A DNA stretch of 64,000 nt from Nocardioides agri (GCF_013778305.1 NZ_JACEIC010000001.1:1-64000); one strand, 5' to 3'; counted from the stretch's first letter, positions 35,068 through 44,336 are shown. The notes: generated by a model from the sequence alone, not told the origin. Numbers and translations are program-made.

Positions 35068-35415
35068 TCAGGACTCCTTCGGGGTCCCGTACTTCTCGCG
35101 GAGCTCGTCGCGGTTGAGACCGCCCTCGTCCTTGGGCTTGGTCTCCTCCTCGGGCGCGCCCTTGCTGGCGGCGTACGCCGCCCACGCGTCGCGTGAGGCG
35201 TTGCCGTCCGGCTCGGAGACCGGCTGGAGGTTCGCCGGCGGGATCTCCGGGAACACCGGAGCCGGCTCGGTGACGGCCACGACCTCGCCGTCGACCTCCT
35301 CGGGCGGCATCTGGCCGGTGACGATCCCGACGTAGATCCGGCCGGTCTGCTGGCCCTCCGCAGGGCCGTCGCCCTTCTTGGGCTTCTCCGAGGGCTGCAC
35401 GTACATGCGACCCAT
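35068..35415 (-). CDS. Hypothetical phage head protein
   Basis: 115 residues from ATG 35415. The first half is Pro/Glu-rich and likely disordered; the second has SRDAWAAYAASKGAPEEE and GGLNRDELREKYG, a pattern familiar from small actinophage head-module proteins. It begins 6 bp after the capsid gene. Confidence 0.6.
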   Translation of the reverse strand: MGRMYVQPSEKPKKGDGPAEGQQTGRIYVGIVTGQMPPEEVDGEVVAVTEPAPVFPEIPPANLQPVSEPDGNASRDAWAAYAASKGAPEEETKPKDEGGLNRDELREKYGTPKES

Positions 35416-35420
35416 GGCGA

Positions 35421-36590
35421 TCAGGCCCCGATGTAGGCGAGCGCGGCCTTCGGCTCGAGCAGCGCGCCACCGAAGACGTGACGCACCTTGTAGTCGATGC
35501 CGTCGGTCTCGAACGAGCCCTCCTCGGCCCCCACGGTGCCGCCGCCGACGCGGACGGCGTTAGGGGTCTTCAGGAACAGCTCCGGCGCCTCGTGGCCGGC
35601 GAGGAACCCGACCTCCATCGCCGGCCGGCCGACACCCGGGTCCGCGAAGAGGTACCAGGTGGTGTTCTTGTTGGCCGAGACGTCGATGATCGGCAGCCAC
35701 GGGTTGACGACCACCTCGGCGACCTGGCCGCCGATCCAGTTGCGAGCAGTGATCTGGTCCGCGGCCGCCGTGCCGCCACCACCGGTGGCGACGCGGATCT
35801 CGGTGGCGTTCATGATGTTCTGCGCGGCCACGGCCAGCGCCGGCGGGACCACGAGCCGCACCTGGCCGGTGAAGATCGGGTTGCCGTCGGTGTCCGTCTG
35901 CGCCCACAGCGCGCTGAGCGCGGTGGAGAGCTTGCCGACGTCGAGGCCGACGCCGCCGGTGGTGATGCGACGGGAGCCGGTGTAGAAGGCGGCGTCGGGG
36001 CCGGTGGAGTCGACGTACAGCTCGGTGGCGAACCGCTCCTCCGACATCCGGGCTGCCTTGGCCAGGCGGGACGGGGTCTCGCGCAGGGCGTCGAGGTCGT
36101 CGTTGACGAAGACCTCCCACAGGAACGGCACGCGGCGGCCGAACTTGGAGACCGCGTAGTCGTACTTGCCCTCGGTCAGCGCCGCCTCGGGGTACTCCGC
36201 GCCCGGGCCGACCGGGGACAGCACGCCCTCGGCGCCGTCCATCGTGAACATCCGCTTCTTGCGGAAGTCACGGACGGTGCCGCGGCGGGCCAGCTGCGCC
36301 CAGATGGTCGGCCACTCGCGGTACTTGCCGAGCATCGACCGGTCGATGATGTCGCCGAACAGCAGCGGGAAGTCCGAGGTGGACATCGCCTCCTGCAGCC
36401 GGTACATCGGGGTGCGGCCCTCGACGACGGCGGCCACCAGCTTGGCCGCCTCCGAGAAGGAACGCACGTAGCGGGGGTCGTCGCGGCGCATGGAACGCAC
36501 GCCACGGCCGTCCTCCCGCGCGTTGAACATCCGCTCGATGCTGACGTCCTCGGCCTTGACGGTCTCGAGGAGGTCCAGGAACTCGCTCAT
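35421..36590 (-). CDS. Major capsid protein
   Basis: 389 residues from ATG 36590 (gaggag upstream). Features are an N-terminal helical region, RSMLGKYREWPTIWAQLARR, SKFGRRVPFLWEVFVNDDLD, then GQVRLVVPPALAVAAQNIMN and NPWLPIIDVSANKNTTWYLF, matching HK97-fold capsid proteins of the actinophage/Mu gpT-like kind. It follows the decoration protein and the protease-scaffold gene, the expected order. Confidence 0.9.
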   Translation of the reverse strand: MSEFLDLLETVKAEDVSIERMFNAREDGRGVRSMRRDDPRYVRSFSEAAKLVAAVVEGRTPMYRLQEAMSTSDFPLLFGDIIDRSMLGKYREWPTIWAQLARRGTVRDFRKKRMFTMDGAEGVLSPVGPGAEYPEAALTEGKYDYAVSKFGRRVPFLWEVFVNDDLDALRETPSRLAKAARMSEERFATELYVDSTGPDAAFYTGSRRITTGGVGLDVGKLSTALSALWAQTDTDGNPIFTGQVRLVVPPALAVAAQNIMNATEIRVATGGGGTAAADQITARNWIGGQVAEVVVNPWLPIIDVSANKNTTWYLFADPGVGRPAMEVGFLAGHEAPELFLKTPNAVRVGGGTVGAEEGSFETDGIDYKVRHVFGGALLEPKAALAYIGA

Positions 36591-36612
36591 GGTGTTGGTT
36601 CTCCTCGGGGGA

Positions 36613-36969
36613 TCAGGCCGGCGCGTCGGAGGCGACGGCGTACTGGGCGATGCGGACGGCGATGGTGCCGGCGCCGGCGCCCTTCGTGGCCAGTGCGTGG
36701 CCGAAGAGCTGGATGCCGGCACCGGGCGCGACCACCAGGGCGCCGGTGGCGCTGGTGATGTAGACCGGGAGGCCGACGGAGGCGATGGCGCCGGTGACCG
36801 AGACGTTGAAGACGCCGTCGGTCTGGACGGTCGCGGTGCCGTCCGCGGCGCGGTCGGTGAGCGCGACGCCGGGGATCATCCCTGCGATCACGGGGCTGCC
36901 GGAGACGGTGCCGGCGATGACGGGCAGCGTGAGCTGCTTGCCGTCCTCGAAGACGCGATTCTTGGCCAT
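36613..36969 (-). CDS. Capsid decoration protein, DUF2190 type
   Basis: 118 residues from ATG 36969. The beta-barrel pattern KQLTLPVIAGTVSGSPVIAG, TDGVFNVSVTGAIASVGLPV and LFGHALATKGAGAGTIAVRI is that of DUF2190, small head proteins near the capsid gene that decorate the shell. Confidence 0.8.
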   Translation of the reverse strand: MAKNRVFEDGKQLTLPVIAGTVSGSPVIAGMIPGVALTDRAADGTATVQTDGVFNVSVTGAIASVGLPVYITSATGALVVAPGAGIQLFGHALATKGAGAGTIAVRIAQYAVASDAPA

Positions 36970-36974
36970 GTCAG

Positions 36975-37547
36975 TCAGCGCCCCTTCGCGGCGATGTCGG
37001 CCTCGGACTCGGAGAGACCGAAGGCGGTGAGGGAGCCCTTGATGGACTCCGTGATGGCGGTGCTCTCCGCGGCCGGGGCGGTGCGGAGGGCGCTGAGACC
37101 GCGGGGGACCCCGACGCCGGCGGCGTTGAGGGCCTCGGCGGCCTCGAGCTCGTGCTGGTTGCGGCGCTCGATGACGCGGTTGCGCAGCGCCTGCTCGTCG
37201 AGCTTGAGGTCGTCGCCGACGAGGGGGAGGCTCTCGATGAGCTCGCCGGAGAGGCGGGCGACCGTGGTCGGCGGGAGCCAGGCCTCGGCGAGCTCCTCGC
37301 CGATGATGTCGCGGGCGCGCTCCCTGGCGGTGAGGGTGGCGACCTGGGTGCGGAGGTCCTTGTCGCGGGCCTCCATGACCTCGCGCGGGGAGCGCGGGCT
37401 CGTGGTGCGCTTGGCCTCGGCCAGGTCCTTCTCGGCCTGGTCCGCGCGGGCCTTCTCGGTGTCGCGCTCGGCCTCGAGCGCCTCCACCCGGCCAGCCAGG
37501 TCGACGAGGCGGGTGTGCTCCGACTCGTCGATCTCGATCTTGCCCAT
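36975..37547 (-). CDS. Internal in-frame scaffold protein
   Basis: 190 residues (MGKIEIDESEHTRLV...) from ATG 37547, which has its own aaggag 6 bp upstream inside the protease gene. The product is the coiled-coil scaffold without the protease, as in lambda C/Nu3. The strong ribosome site at the domain border is the main evidence. Confidence 0.7.
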   Translation of the reverse strand: MGKIEIDESEHTRLVDLAGRVEALEAERDTEKARADQAEKDLAEAKRTTSPRSPREVMEARDKDLRTQVATLTARERARDIIGEELAEAWLPPTTVARLSGELIESLPLVGDDLKLDEQALRNRVIERRNQHELEAAEALNAAGVGVPRGLSALRTAPAAESTAITESIKGSLTAFGLSESEADIAAKGR

Positions 37548-38171
37548 GAGGTTCTCCTTCTGGGACTCGGTGGTAGTGGTGCTGTCCGACCGGGTGGTCG
37601 GGACGTCTGTGGGTGAGTCGGGGACGGTGACGTCGCCGTTGGCGACCGCCTCCTCCATCGCAGTCCGGGCTGACTCGAGCACTTCGAGGACGCGACCGCC
37701 TCGGCCGGCGCGGGTGACGAAGTCGACGGATGCGGCCTGGACGAGCTCCTCGACGACGCGGCCCCGGCGGCCTTCCCGCTCGCCCTCGGAGACGCGTGCG
37801 GAGCCGCGGATGGAGACGCCGATCGCGTCCTTCATCTCCGCGATCACCTCGCGGTAGGGCCCGAACACGGTGGCCTCCCCGACCAGCGCTTCGCCGGTCC
37901 ACACCGCGTCGGTGGTGAGGACCGCGGCGAGATCGCGCACGGACCGTTCGGGAAGCTCGGCTTCCTGGGTAGCGGTGGGGTGGTCGAGGTACATGTGGGT
38001 GCCGGCGGGGAAGACCCGGGCGTCGGCCGCCGCCTCGAGGACGTCGGCGGAGTAGTAGCCGGAGGAGCCCCAGCCGGGGTTGATGAGCTGGATCATCATC
38101 CGGCCGGACTTCGCGGTTGCCGCGGCGGCCTCGGCGACCGCCGCGGTCTCGCGGAGCTGCACCGTCTGCAT
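36975..38171 (-). CDS. Capsid maturation protease with C-terminal scaffold
   Basis: 398 residues from ATG 38171 (aggagg upstream). Residues 1 to about 175 look like a phage prohead protease of the assemblin type, with the histidine in MYLDHPT and the serine in IGVSIRGSARV. A Ser/Thr-rich linker (about 185-205) leads to a coiled-coil scaffold (HTRLVDLAGRVEALEAERDT onward). It cuts scaffold and capsid tails during head maturation. An internal start makes the scaffold alone. Confidence 0.85.
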   Translation of the reverse strand: MQTVQLRETAAVAEAAAATAKSGRMMIQLINPGWGSSGYYSADVLEAAADARVFPAGTHMYLDHPTATQEAELPERSVRDLAAVLTTDAVWTGEALVGEATVFGPYREVIAEMKDAIGVSIRGSARVSEGEREGRRGRVVEELVQAASVDFVTRAGRGGRVLEVLESARTAMEEAVANGDVTVPDSPTDVPTTRSDSTTTTESQKENLMGKIEIDESEHTRLVDLAGRVEALEAERDTEKARADQAEKDLAEAKRTTSPRSPREVMEARDKDLRTQVATLTARERARDIIGEELAEAWLPPTTVARLSGELIESLPLVGDDLKLDEQALRNRVIERRNQHELEAAEALNAAGVGVPRGLSALRTAPAAESTAITESIKGSLTAFGLSESEADIAAKGR

Positions 38172-38210
38172 GGCGTACCTCCTGGGGGCAGTGCGGGGTA
38201 GCGTTCTCGA

Positions 38211-38351
38211 GTGGATCCGGAGCCGGTCGAGCACATGTGGCGCCTGGTCGGCGCGGTGCTGGGCGGGTCGTCGGCGACGGAGTACGTTTGCGAGCTCTGC
38301 GACGCTGTCCTCGTTATCCCGGCGGGCGGAACGCCCCCGACGACCGTGTAA
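38211..38351 (+). CDS. Small CxxC protein, rightward
   Basis: 46 residues from GTG 38211, ending TAA 38349-38351: MDPEPVEHMWRLV, then VCELCDAVLVIPAG. One CxxC pair suggests metal binding as a dimer or a redox role. The ribosome site (gggg then ta) is poor. It is the first of two rightward genes placed inside the leftward head operon, 40 bp from the divergent protease start. Confidence 0.5.
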   Translation: MDPEPVEHMWRLVGAVLGGSSATEYVCELCDAVLVIPAGGTPPTTV

Positions 38352-38365
38352 TCGAGGGACGACGA

Positions 38366-39016
38366 ATGGATCAACCAACAGCCACCCTCATCGCGGGCGT
38401 CACGGCTGCGGTCGGTTCCACGGCCGTTGGCCTGACCGCCCTGTTCTTCGCAGCACGCAACACGTCCAAGACCTTGAATCAGCAGGCTGCAGAAGCGGAT
38501 CGAGGTCGTGCCCACGATTGGCGACGAGCGCGAGAGCAGCGGCTCTGGGACCGCCGGAACGACGCGTACCAAGCCCTGTTGGAGTGGCTAGACGGCCCGG
38601 GACACGCGATCGGGCCGTGGGAGATCGAGCGTGGACTAGAGGGTGACATGTTTTCCGTTGGCCCGCCTGCGCCTGGTGAGGCGCCGAGCTACCCGAGGCA
38701 GACGGTGGACCCGCCTGCGGAACTCGTGGCCGTTGTCGAGATGTTCGGCTCGGACGAGGTAGTTGAGAAGCTCCGGGCCCTTCAGGATTGCGCCTTGAGA
38801 GAACGCCGGTACGAGATCTCTCTCAGGTTCGACGTGATACTCAGGCTGCAGGACGACCAGCCCGACGTGGCAGCGATTGCTGACGACAATCGCGAGCGTT
38901 CGCGCATGACCCGCGTTGCCCGGGAGGATTGGAACGTCGCTCGCGGCGAGCTGTGGGCGACGGTCCGCGCCGAGTATCAGAACATCGACGGCGCTTCGAG
39001 TGGCTCAGAGCTCTAG
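38366..39016 (+). CDS. Membrane-anchored accessory protein, rightward
   Basis: 216 residues from ATG 38366. The N-terminal segment LIAGVTAAVGSTAVGLTALFF is one membrane span; the rest is a long, charged cytoplasmic helical domain (RRAREQRLWDRRNDAYQALL). Bases here are less GC-rich than the flanking head genes, and the gene runs against them, so it is an inserted 'moron' likely expressed from the lysogen. It could act in superinfection exclusion or host change; no function is proven. Its stop overlaps the MuF-like stop at CTAG. Confidence 0.7.
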   Translation: MDQPTATLIAGVTAAVGSTAVGLTALFFAARNTSKTLNQQAAEADRGRAHDWRRAREQRLWDRRNDAYQALLEWLDGPGHAIGPWEIERGLEGDMFSVGPPAPGEAPSYPRQTVDPPAELVAVVEMFGSDEVVEKLRALQDCALRERRYEISLRFDVILRLQDDQPDVAAIADDNRERSRMTRVAREDWNVARGELWATVRAEYQNIDGASSGSEL

Positions 39017-40083
39017 ACGGGCTGCAGCAGCCGGCGGCGGACGTCCTGTACCGGGACCGGCACCCAGGAGTCACGCCACCCGGTCGTCTCGCGCTTCACC
39101 GACAGCGCCTCCCAGGGCAGCGCCCCGGTCTCGATGCCCTGCAGGCGGACCGGGCCCATGATCCGGTTCTTCTCGTACGCCGGGAGCTCCTCGAACGCCG
39201 CGCGGGCATCGGGGAGCAGCGACGGAGGCTCCTCGATGTCGAACCCCAGCTCCGACCACGGCCGCACCAGCGGCATCCGCGAGCAGCGGCCGCACTGGTG
39301 GTCCTCGGGGCCGGGCTGCTCGAGCGGGTAGCGGCGGCCATGCTGGCCCCAGCACGACGGGCAGGTGCGGACGTCGAGCTTCGCGAGCCACACCCAGCCG
39401 GCGAGGACGTCGGAGTGCTCGAAGTGGTGGACGGCCGCGGCGGACCGGTGTGCGTCGATGATCTCAGTGCGGGCGATGGTGAGCGCCCGGTTGAGGCCGC
39501 CGTTGAACCGCTGCTCGGCCAGCCGCAGCATCCGCGCGGCCGCGGTACGAGGGTTCTCGCCCAGCGCGACGCCGCGGACGAGGGCCTGCCGCATCGCCTC
39601 GCGCGCGTGCCGCTCCAGCGGGCGGCGCAGGGACTCGATCTGGGTGTTGGTGCGCTCGACGATCGCGCCGATGGCGTCGGGGTCGACCCGGTTGAGGCGG
39701 GCGAAGAGCTCCATCGTGTAGGCCTCGGCCGGGAGCTGGGAGACCAGGAGCCGGGCCTGCCACATGGCGGTCTCGCCGGTGACGTCGCGGGTGGTGGCCA
39801 TGACGGTGACGCCAGTGAACTCGGCCAGGTTGAGGATCTCCTGGGTGGTGACCTGCAGGGCGCGCTGCGCGGTCTGTGCCCGGGCGATCTGCCCGGCGCT
39901 CGGCCACCGGCCGGCCTTCGAGGTGGCGACAAGGTCGGCGATCGCGGTCTCCCACGCCGGCTCGATCTGCGTCCACGCACGTGCCCACGCCTGCACGAGC
40001 TCGCGGACGGCCTGGTCGACCTGGTTGTCGAGCCGCACCCGCAGCTCGTCGGCGATCCGGATCGTGGAGTGCCCGATCGCCAT
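39013..40083 (-). CDS. Head morphogenesis protein, Mu F-like
   Basis: 356 residues from ATG 40083. The core around residues 190-275, with IARTEIIDAHRSAAAVHH, CPSCWGQHGRRYPL and HQCGRC, is the Mu-F/SPP1 gp7-like minor head domain with a cysteine-rich motif. It is packed with the portal and often ejected with DNA. It begins 7 bp after the portal gene. Confidence 0.88.
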   Translation of the reverse strand: MAIGHSTIRIADELRVRLDNQVDQAVRELVQAWARAWTQIEPAWETAIADLVATSKAGRWPSAGQIARAQTAQRALQVTTQEILNLAEFTGVTVMATTRDVTGETAMWQARLLVSQLPAEAYTMELFARLNRVDPDAIGAIVERTNTQIESLRRPLERHAREAMRQALVRGVALGENPRTAAARMLRLAEQRFNGGLNRALTIARTEIIDAHRSAAAVHHFEHSDVLAGWVWLAKLDVRTCPSCWGQHGRRYPLEQPGPEDHQCGRCSRMPLVRPWSELGFDIEEPPSLLPDARAAFEELPAYEKNRIMGPVRLQGIETGALPWEALSVKRETTGWRDSWVPVPVQDVRRRLLQPV

Positions 40084-40090
40084 CAGCTGG

Positions 40091-41725
40091 TCACCGCAGC
40101 GCCTCGGCTGCGTCCTCGCCGCGGTTGAACGCGTCGACCGCGACCTGGCCGGCGGACATCTCGGGGTCGATGAAGTTGCCCTGGTCGTCGGTCATCTCGT
40201 CGACGATCTCGTCGATGTCGTCGACACCGAGGGCCTGGAGCAGGAGCTTCAGGACGGTCAGCGGCGGCAGCTTGCCGGTCCCGTCGGCGGCGACGATCGC
40301 GTCCACGAGGGTCTTCAGGTCGACCGCGGTCAGGTCCGGCCAGTCGAAGTCGATGGTGCGCGGGGTGTCGCCAGCGAGCTCGACGACCTCGCGGTCCCAC
40401 TCGTCCCGGGTAACGGTGCCCTTGAGCGGCCCGCGCGGCGCCCGGACGGCGGCGTCGATGACGTACTCGAGGATGGTGCGCAGGTAGTCGGCCCACACGT
40501 CGCGGCGCTGCCCGGCCATCAGCTCGGTGGGCCGGTCGAGGGTCTCGGCGACCGCGCGGGCGCCGGTCTGACCTGGGTCGGCGAGCAGCATCGTGAGGGG
40601 CACGTCGAGGCCGGCGGCGACCATGCCGGCGAGCGGCTTCCCGGACTCGGAGTCGATCGTGGCGCCGGACTTCGGGATCGCCTCGAGGACCTGACCCTGG
40701 CTCATGTTCGCGATCCCGCCGACCGGGGTCTTCCCGGTGGTCGGGTCGGCGGTCGCGGCGGTGCGGATCGCGCCGGCGGTCTTCTCGGCCTGTCGCTTCG
40801 ACCCGGACGTCGTACGCCACGCGAACCGCGACAGCGCCTTCACGAGCTTCGCCCAGTCCTCGAGGAACTCCTTGTACGCCTTCGCCCACGGGATCGCTGC
40901 GAACGCGTCGCCAACCCCGAAGTGCCAGTCGTCGAGGCCGTTGACCGCGAGGAAGGCGACGGGGGCGTCCCAGTAGATCTCCTCGCCGCGGTCCTCGCCG
41001 TCGCGGTTGACGCGCAGCGGGCGGGGCCCGCGGGGCCGGAAGTCGACGTCGGGGTAGTACGCCGTCCGCGTCTCGCCGGCCTTCGGCGACCAGGTCCGCT
41101 TATAGAACCAGACCTCGGAGTCGTCGTCGGGGTTCGTGATCACATCGGCGATCTGGTTGGTCGGGATGAGCCGGGGCTGCACGCGGCCGGTCAGCGGCTT
41201 CGTGAACAGCGCGACCGCGATCATGCCGTCGGTGCCGAGGGTGCGCTCGTTGCGTTCGCGGGCGACCGCGGAGGTCAGGGTCTTGCGGGTGGCCTTGTCG
41301 TCGAGGAAGGCCTGGATGACCGCGTTGACGTCCTGCTCGGCGGTGTTGTCGTCGTTCTGGCCGGTGGCGCGGGCGGTGATCTGGACGCCGCCGTCGCCCC
41401 AGATGTAGGCGGCGCGGAGGTTGAGGCCGCGGCGGATGAGGGGGTTGACGACGGCCATGACCCGGGAGAGCCGCGCGGCCTGGAGGAGTCCGGCGCGGGT
41501 GAACTCGATCTCCGAGCTGATGTTGAGCGACCGCCAGGAGCGGTCCTCGAGGCCGAGCTCGACATCGGCCAGGCCGGCCTCGCCGACGAGCTGCTCCTCG
41601 AGGAAGTGGATGGTCTCGATGGCCTGGTGCAGCTGCTCGGTGAGGTCGGCGGTGTGGAGGGTTTGGGCGACCTCGCCGACGGTGCTGGTGTCGGGGACCC
41701 TGGAGAAGACGTCGAGGATGCTCAC
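40091..41725 (-). CDS. Portal protein
   Basis: 544 residues from GTG 41725. Typical portal features: an N-terminal block NPLIRRGLNLRAAYIWGDG, a stem and wing region, QPRLIPTNQIADVI, and SGKPLAGMVAAGLDVPLTML with an acidic C-terminus. It forms the dodecameric DNA gate of the head. It sits between the terminase and the MuF-like gene. Confidence 0.9.
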   Translation of the reverse strand: MSILDVFSRVPDTSTVGEVAQTLHTADLTEQLHQAIETIHFLEEQLVGEAGLADVELGLEDRSWRSLNISSEIEFTRAGLLQAARLSRVMAVVNPLIRRGLNLRAAYIWGDGGVQITARATGQNDDNTAEQDVNAVIQAFLDDKATRKTLTSAVARERNERTLGTDGMIAVALFTKPLTGRVQPRLIPTNQIADVITNPDDDSEVWFYKRTWSPKAGETRTAYYPDVDFRPRGPRPLRVNRDGEDRGEEIYWDAPVAFLAVNGLDDWHFGVGDAFAAIPWAKAYKEFLEDWAKLVKALSRFAWRTTSGSKRQAEKTAGAIRTAATADPTTGKTPVGGIANMSQGQVLEAIPKSGATIDSESGKPLAGMVAAGLDVPLTMLLADPGQTGARAVAETLDRPTELMAGQRRDVWADYLRTILEYVIDAAVRAPRGPLKGTVTRDEWDREVVELAGDTPRTIDFDWPDLTAVDLKTLVDAIVAADGTGKLPPLTVLKLLLQALGVDDIDEIVDEMTDDQGNFIDPEMSAGQVAVDAFNRGEDAAEALR

Positions 41726-41961
41726 TAGGTCACCGCCTCTGCGTGAAGTTGTGTCGTTGTTGCCCCTGAACTGCCGGCCACGTCCCTCCCGGCGCCGCGT
41801 CCGTGACCAGCAGCAGGGGTCCCACGGGCGCTAACCGCGACGGGCCGCCCGCTGTCTGTAGCTCGTAGCGCGGCATCTCGCCAAGCGGACTGACGCACGC
41901 GACGCTGGAGCGCACGGAGGATGGGTGGACGCGCCACCGAGCGCGACTACAGGATCAGCAG

Positions 41962-42336
41962 GTGAACGAACTTCGTGAGTTCCTACTTGCCCGCCTCGCC
42001 GAGGACGAGATCCTGGCATCGCACGCTGCGGCTGCGGCGCCGCCGCCCTGGGAGGCATCGAGTGGCTGGATCAACGCGGGTGGCATCGCGTACGACACCA
42101 GCTACTCCCCTGCGATGGGGCGGCACGTCGCGCAACACGACCCCGGTCGGGTGCGCCGAGAGGCCGCCGCCAAGCGACGCATCATTGACCTGTGCTGGGC
42201 CCACACCCAGGTCGCTAGGTCCGCGGAGTACCCGAACGTCGTGACCCGGATCGAGGCACTCGCCACATCAACGCTGCTGTCGCTGGCGGCCGCGTATGCC
42301 GACCATCCGGATTACCAGCCCGGGTGGATCGAATGA
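41962..42336 (+). CDS. DUF6221 family protein, rightward
   Basis: 124 residues from GTG 41962. The pattern FLLARLAEDE, GRHVAQHDPGRVRREAAAKR and AAAYADHPDYQPGW is that of DUF6221, a small family seen in actinobacteria and their prophages. Function is unknown. It runs against the portal and terminase genes; the 236 bp upstream (41,726-41,961) hold no other gene and could carry its promoter. Confidence 0.8.
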   Translation: MNELREFLLARLAEDEILASHAAAAAPPPWEASSGWINAGGIAYDTSYSPAMGRHVAQHDPGRVRREAAAKRRIIDLCWAHTQVARSAEYPNVVTRIEALATSTLLSLAAAYADHPDYQPGWIE

Positions 42337-42432
42337 ACCCAGCACGGGCCTGACAGGTCCTGGGCCGGGCACGGGCGCACTTCGTCCGCGTGTGCGTCCC
42401 AGACGCAACCGGAATCCGATCGGGCTCAACGT

Positions 42433-43968
42433 CTAGTAGGCCGAGATCTGGAAGTCGGCCAGGTCATCGTCGAGGTCGTCCTCATCAACGATCTCCCCAG
42501 CAAGGAACGGCTGCAGCACCAGCCGGTTCAGGCCCTGCGACAGGGCGTCGACCTGGTCATCGTTCGTCGCGGTCGGGAACCCAGCGCACTCCTCGATGAG
42601 ACCACCGACCCACGGCGCGATCGCCGGCGCCGGGAGGTAGACGTTCCCAGCCTCGACCAGCGGCGACACCGCGGACGCCCGCGCCTCCTTGGAGCCATGC
42701 GGCTCCTCCGGCACGATCCCCGCGATCCGCTTGCGCAGCGACGCGATCACCGCGGTGCCGTTTGCCTTGTCCTCGACGAGCTTGAGCAGCGCCTGGGGCC
42801 ACCGGGCCGCGAGCTGCTCGAACTGGTTACAGGTCTCGACGAAGTCCCAGCGGCCACGGACCTGCTCGAGGAGGTAGGCGTCGACGCCGCGGCGGCCCCA
42901 CACCTGTCCAACCACGTAGTCGGAGTCCTCGGTGTCCTTGAACGCCATGTCCCACGACATGAGGACCTCGTCGAACCCAGTGACGAGCCGGGCGCCGTCC
43001 TCGCGCTCGAACCAGAGCGGCTGGTCGTACCGCTGCCACCAGTCCCGCTTGAGGATGCCGCCTTCGACGGGGGAGGGCCGGCCCTGGTAGAGCGCGATCC
43101 AGACGCGGGAGCCGACCTCCCGCATCTTCTTCGCCCAGTCCCGCAGCGTGCGGCGCCGCGCGGACTCCATGAACTCGCCGGGCTCGCGGCCGAGCGGGTC
43201 GGGCTTGCCGTAGTCCGGGTCGTCCTCGGGGAGCTTGGTCGAGTCGATCGCCTGTGCGGCTATGTTGAGCGCCGTCCACTCCTCGGGGTACTCGGCGCGG
43301 AGCCACCCCGACAGGTCGTCCTTGCGCCACCGGGTCTGCACGATCACGACCGGGGCACCGGGGGCGAGGCGGGTGAGGGCGACAGACTGCCAGAACCGCT
43401 GCACGGTCTGCCGCCAGGCCTTGGAGTCAGCCTGCTTCTCGTCCTTGTAGGGGTCGTCGATGATGAGGACGTCGACCGGCTTGCCCGTGAGGGAGCCCTC
43501 GATGCCGACGCAGACGACGCCGCCCTTGTAGCCGAGGAGCTTGAACTCGTGCTTCTTCGCGGTGGACTTCGACAGCGTGAGGCCGAGCTCGGGGTGGTCG
43601 CGGAGGATGTCGCGGATCTGCTCGCCGAAGGTCTGGGCGAGCTCGAAGCCGTTGCAGACGATGGCGACGCGGAGGTTCGGGTTGCGGTGCAGCAGCCAGA
43701 CGACGAACCAGACGCTGATGCGCAGCGACTTGCCCTCCTGCGGGGGCATCGAGCACATGAAGCGTTCGATCTCGCCGGTGGCGACCTTGGCGAGGTGCTC
43801 GTCGATGACGTCTAGGGCGGGGGTCTGGATGGTTCCGCGGTCGAGAGCTTGGGCCATCTCGCCGGGTGTGTTCCAGGGGCGCTCGCGGAGCTCGGGGGCG
43901 AGGTCGGCGGCGATCATCTGGATCATGAGGTCGCGGCCGGCCCGGGCCTGGGTGACGGTCACAGGCAC
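42433..43968 (-). CDS. Terminase large subunit
   Basis: 511 residues from GTG 43968 (a GTG two codons later is equally possible). ATPase: Walker A SMPPQEGKS and Walker B VDVLIIDDP near residue 165. Nuclease: SWDMAFKD, LVEDKANG and DDQVDALS, which supply the acidic metal ligands. It packages and cuts phage DNA. The small subunit is probably encoded 6 kb away, at 50,361-51,017. Confidence 0.95.
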   Translation of the reverse strand: MPVTVTQARAGRDLMIQMIAADLAPELRERPWNTPGEMAQALDRGTIQTPALDVIDEHLAKVATGEIERFMCSMPPQEGKSLRISVWFVVWLLHRNPNLRVAIVCNGFELAQTFGEQIRDILRDHPELGLTLSKSTAKKHEFKLLGYKGGVVCVGIEGSLTGKPVDVLIIDDPYKDEKQADSKAWRQTVQRFWQSVALTRLAPGAPVVIVQTRWRKDDLSGWLRAEYPEEWTALNIAAQAIDSTKLPEDDPDYGKPDPLGREPGEFMESARRRTLRDWAKKMREVGSRVWIALYQGRPSPVEGGILKRDWWQRYDQPLWFEREDGARLVTGFDEVLMSWDMAFKDTEDSDYVVGQVWGRRGVDAYLLEQVRGRWDFVETCNQFEQLAARWPQALLKLVEDKANGTAVIASLRKRIAGIVPEEPHGSKEARASAVSPLVEAGNVYLPAPAIAPWVGGLIEECAGFPTATNDDQVDALSQGLNRLVLQPFLAGEIVDEDDLDDDLADFQISAY

Positions 43969-43994
43969 CCCCTGGGATCAGGCGGCGTGGGCCG

Positions 43995-44336
43995 CTACGC
44001 CATCTCGTCCCACACGGGGCCCCAGTCGACCTGGACTTCGGAGCCCTGGTCGTAGGAGGTCGGCGCGACGATCCCTTGTTCGCAGACCGCGGCGTCGTCG
44101 ACGAACACGAGCACGCGAACGCCCGTGGGCGCATCGCGGGTCAGGGTGAAGGTCGACACGCGGTCCCCTTGCTCGTCCACGAACAGGAAGTGTGAGGCGG
44201 CGGTGAGGCTCACCGAGATCCACGCTTGGCCGCTGTGTCGCTCGCTGACCTCCTCGCCCGTCGAGTCGACAGCGACGGCGTAGCACTCGTCTCCGATGGC
44301 GTAGAAGTGCGCGCCAGCCGTTGTTCTGGGACTCAC
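43995..44336 (-). CDS. Hypothetical phage protein
   Basis: 113 residues from GTG 44336, with gaggag 6 bp upstream. A beta-type pattern (GAHFYAIGDECYAVAVDSTG, SHFLFVDEQGDRVSTFTL) and an acidic end are seen. It is the first gene after the leftward promoter at 44,524-44,560 and precedes the terminase. No family recognised. Confidence 0.65.
   Translation of the reverse strand: MSPRTTAGAHFYAIGDECYAVAVDSTGEEVSERHSGQAWISVSLTAASHFLFVDEQGDRVSTFTLTRDAPTGVRVLVFVDDAAVCEQGIVAPTSYDQGSEVQVDWGPVWDEMA

Noticed and set aside
41730..41937. Two overlapping leftward reading frames (61 and 70 codons) before the portal gene
   Set aside because: Arg/Ala/Gly-rich, in overlapping frames, no ribosome site; typical noise of high-GC DNA.
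42337..42432. Terminator between the DUF6221 and terminase genes
   Set aside because: Only imperfect, short pairing among GC-rich repeats; no clean stem.
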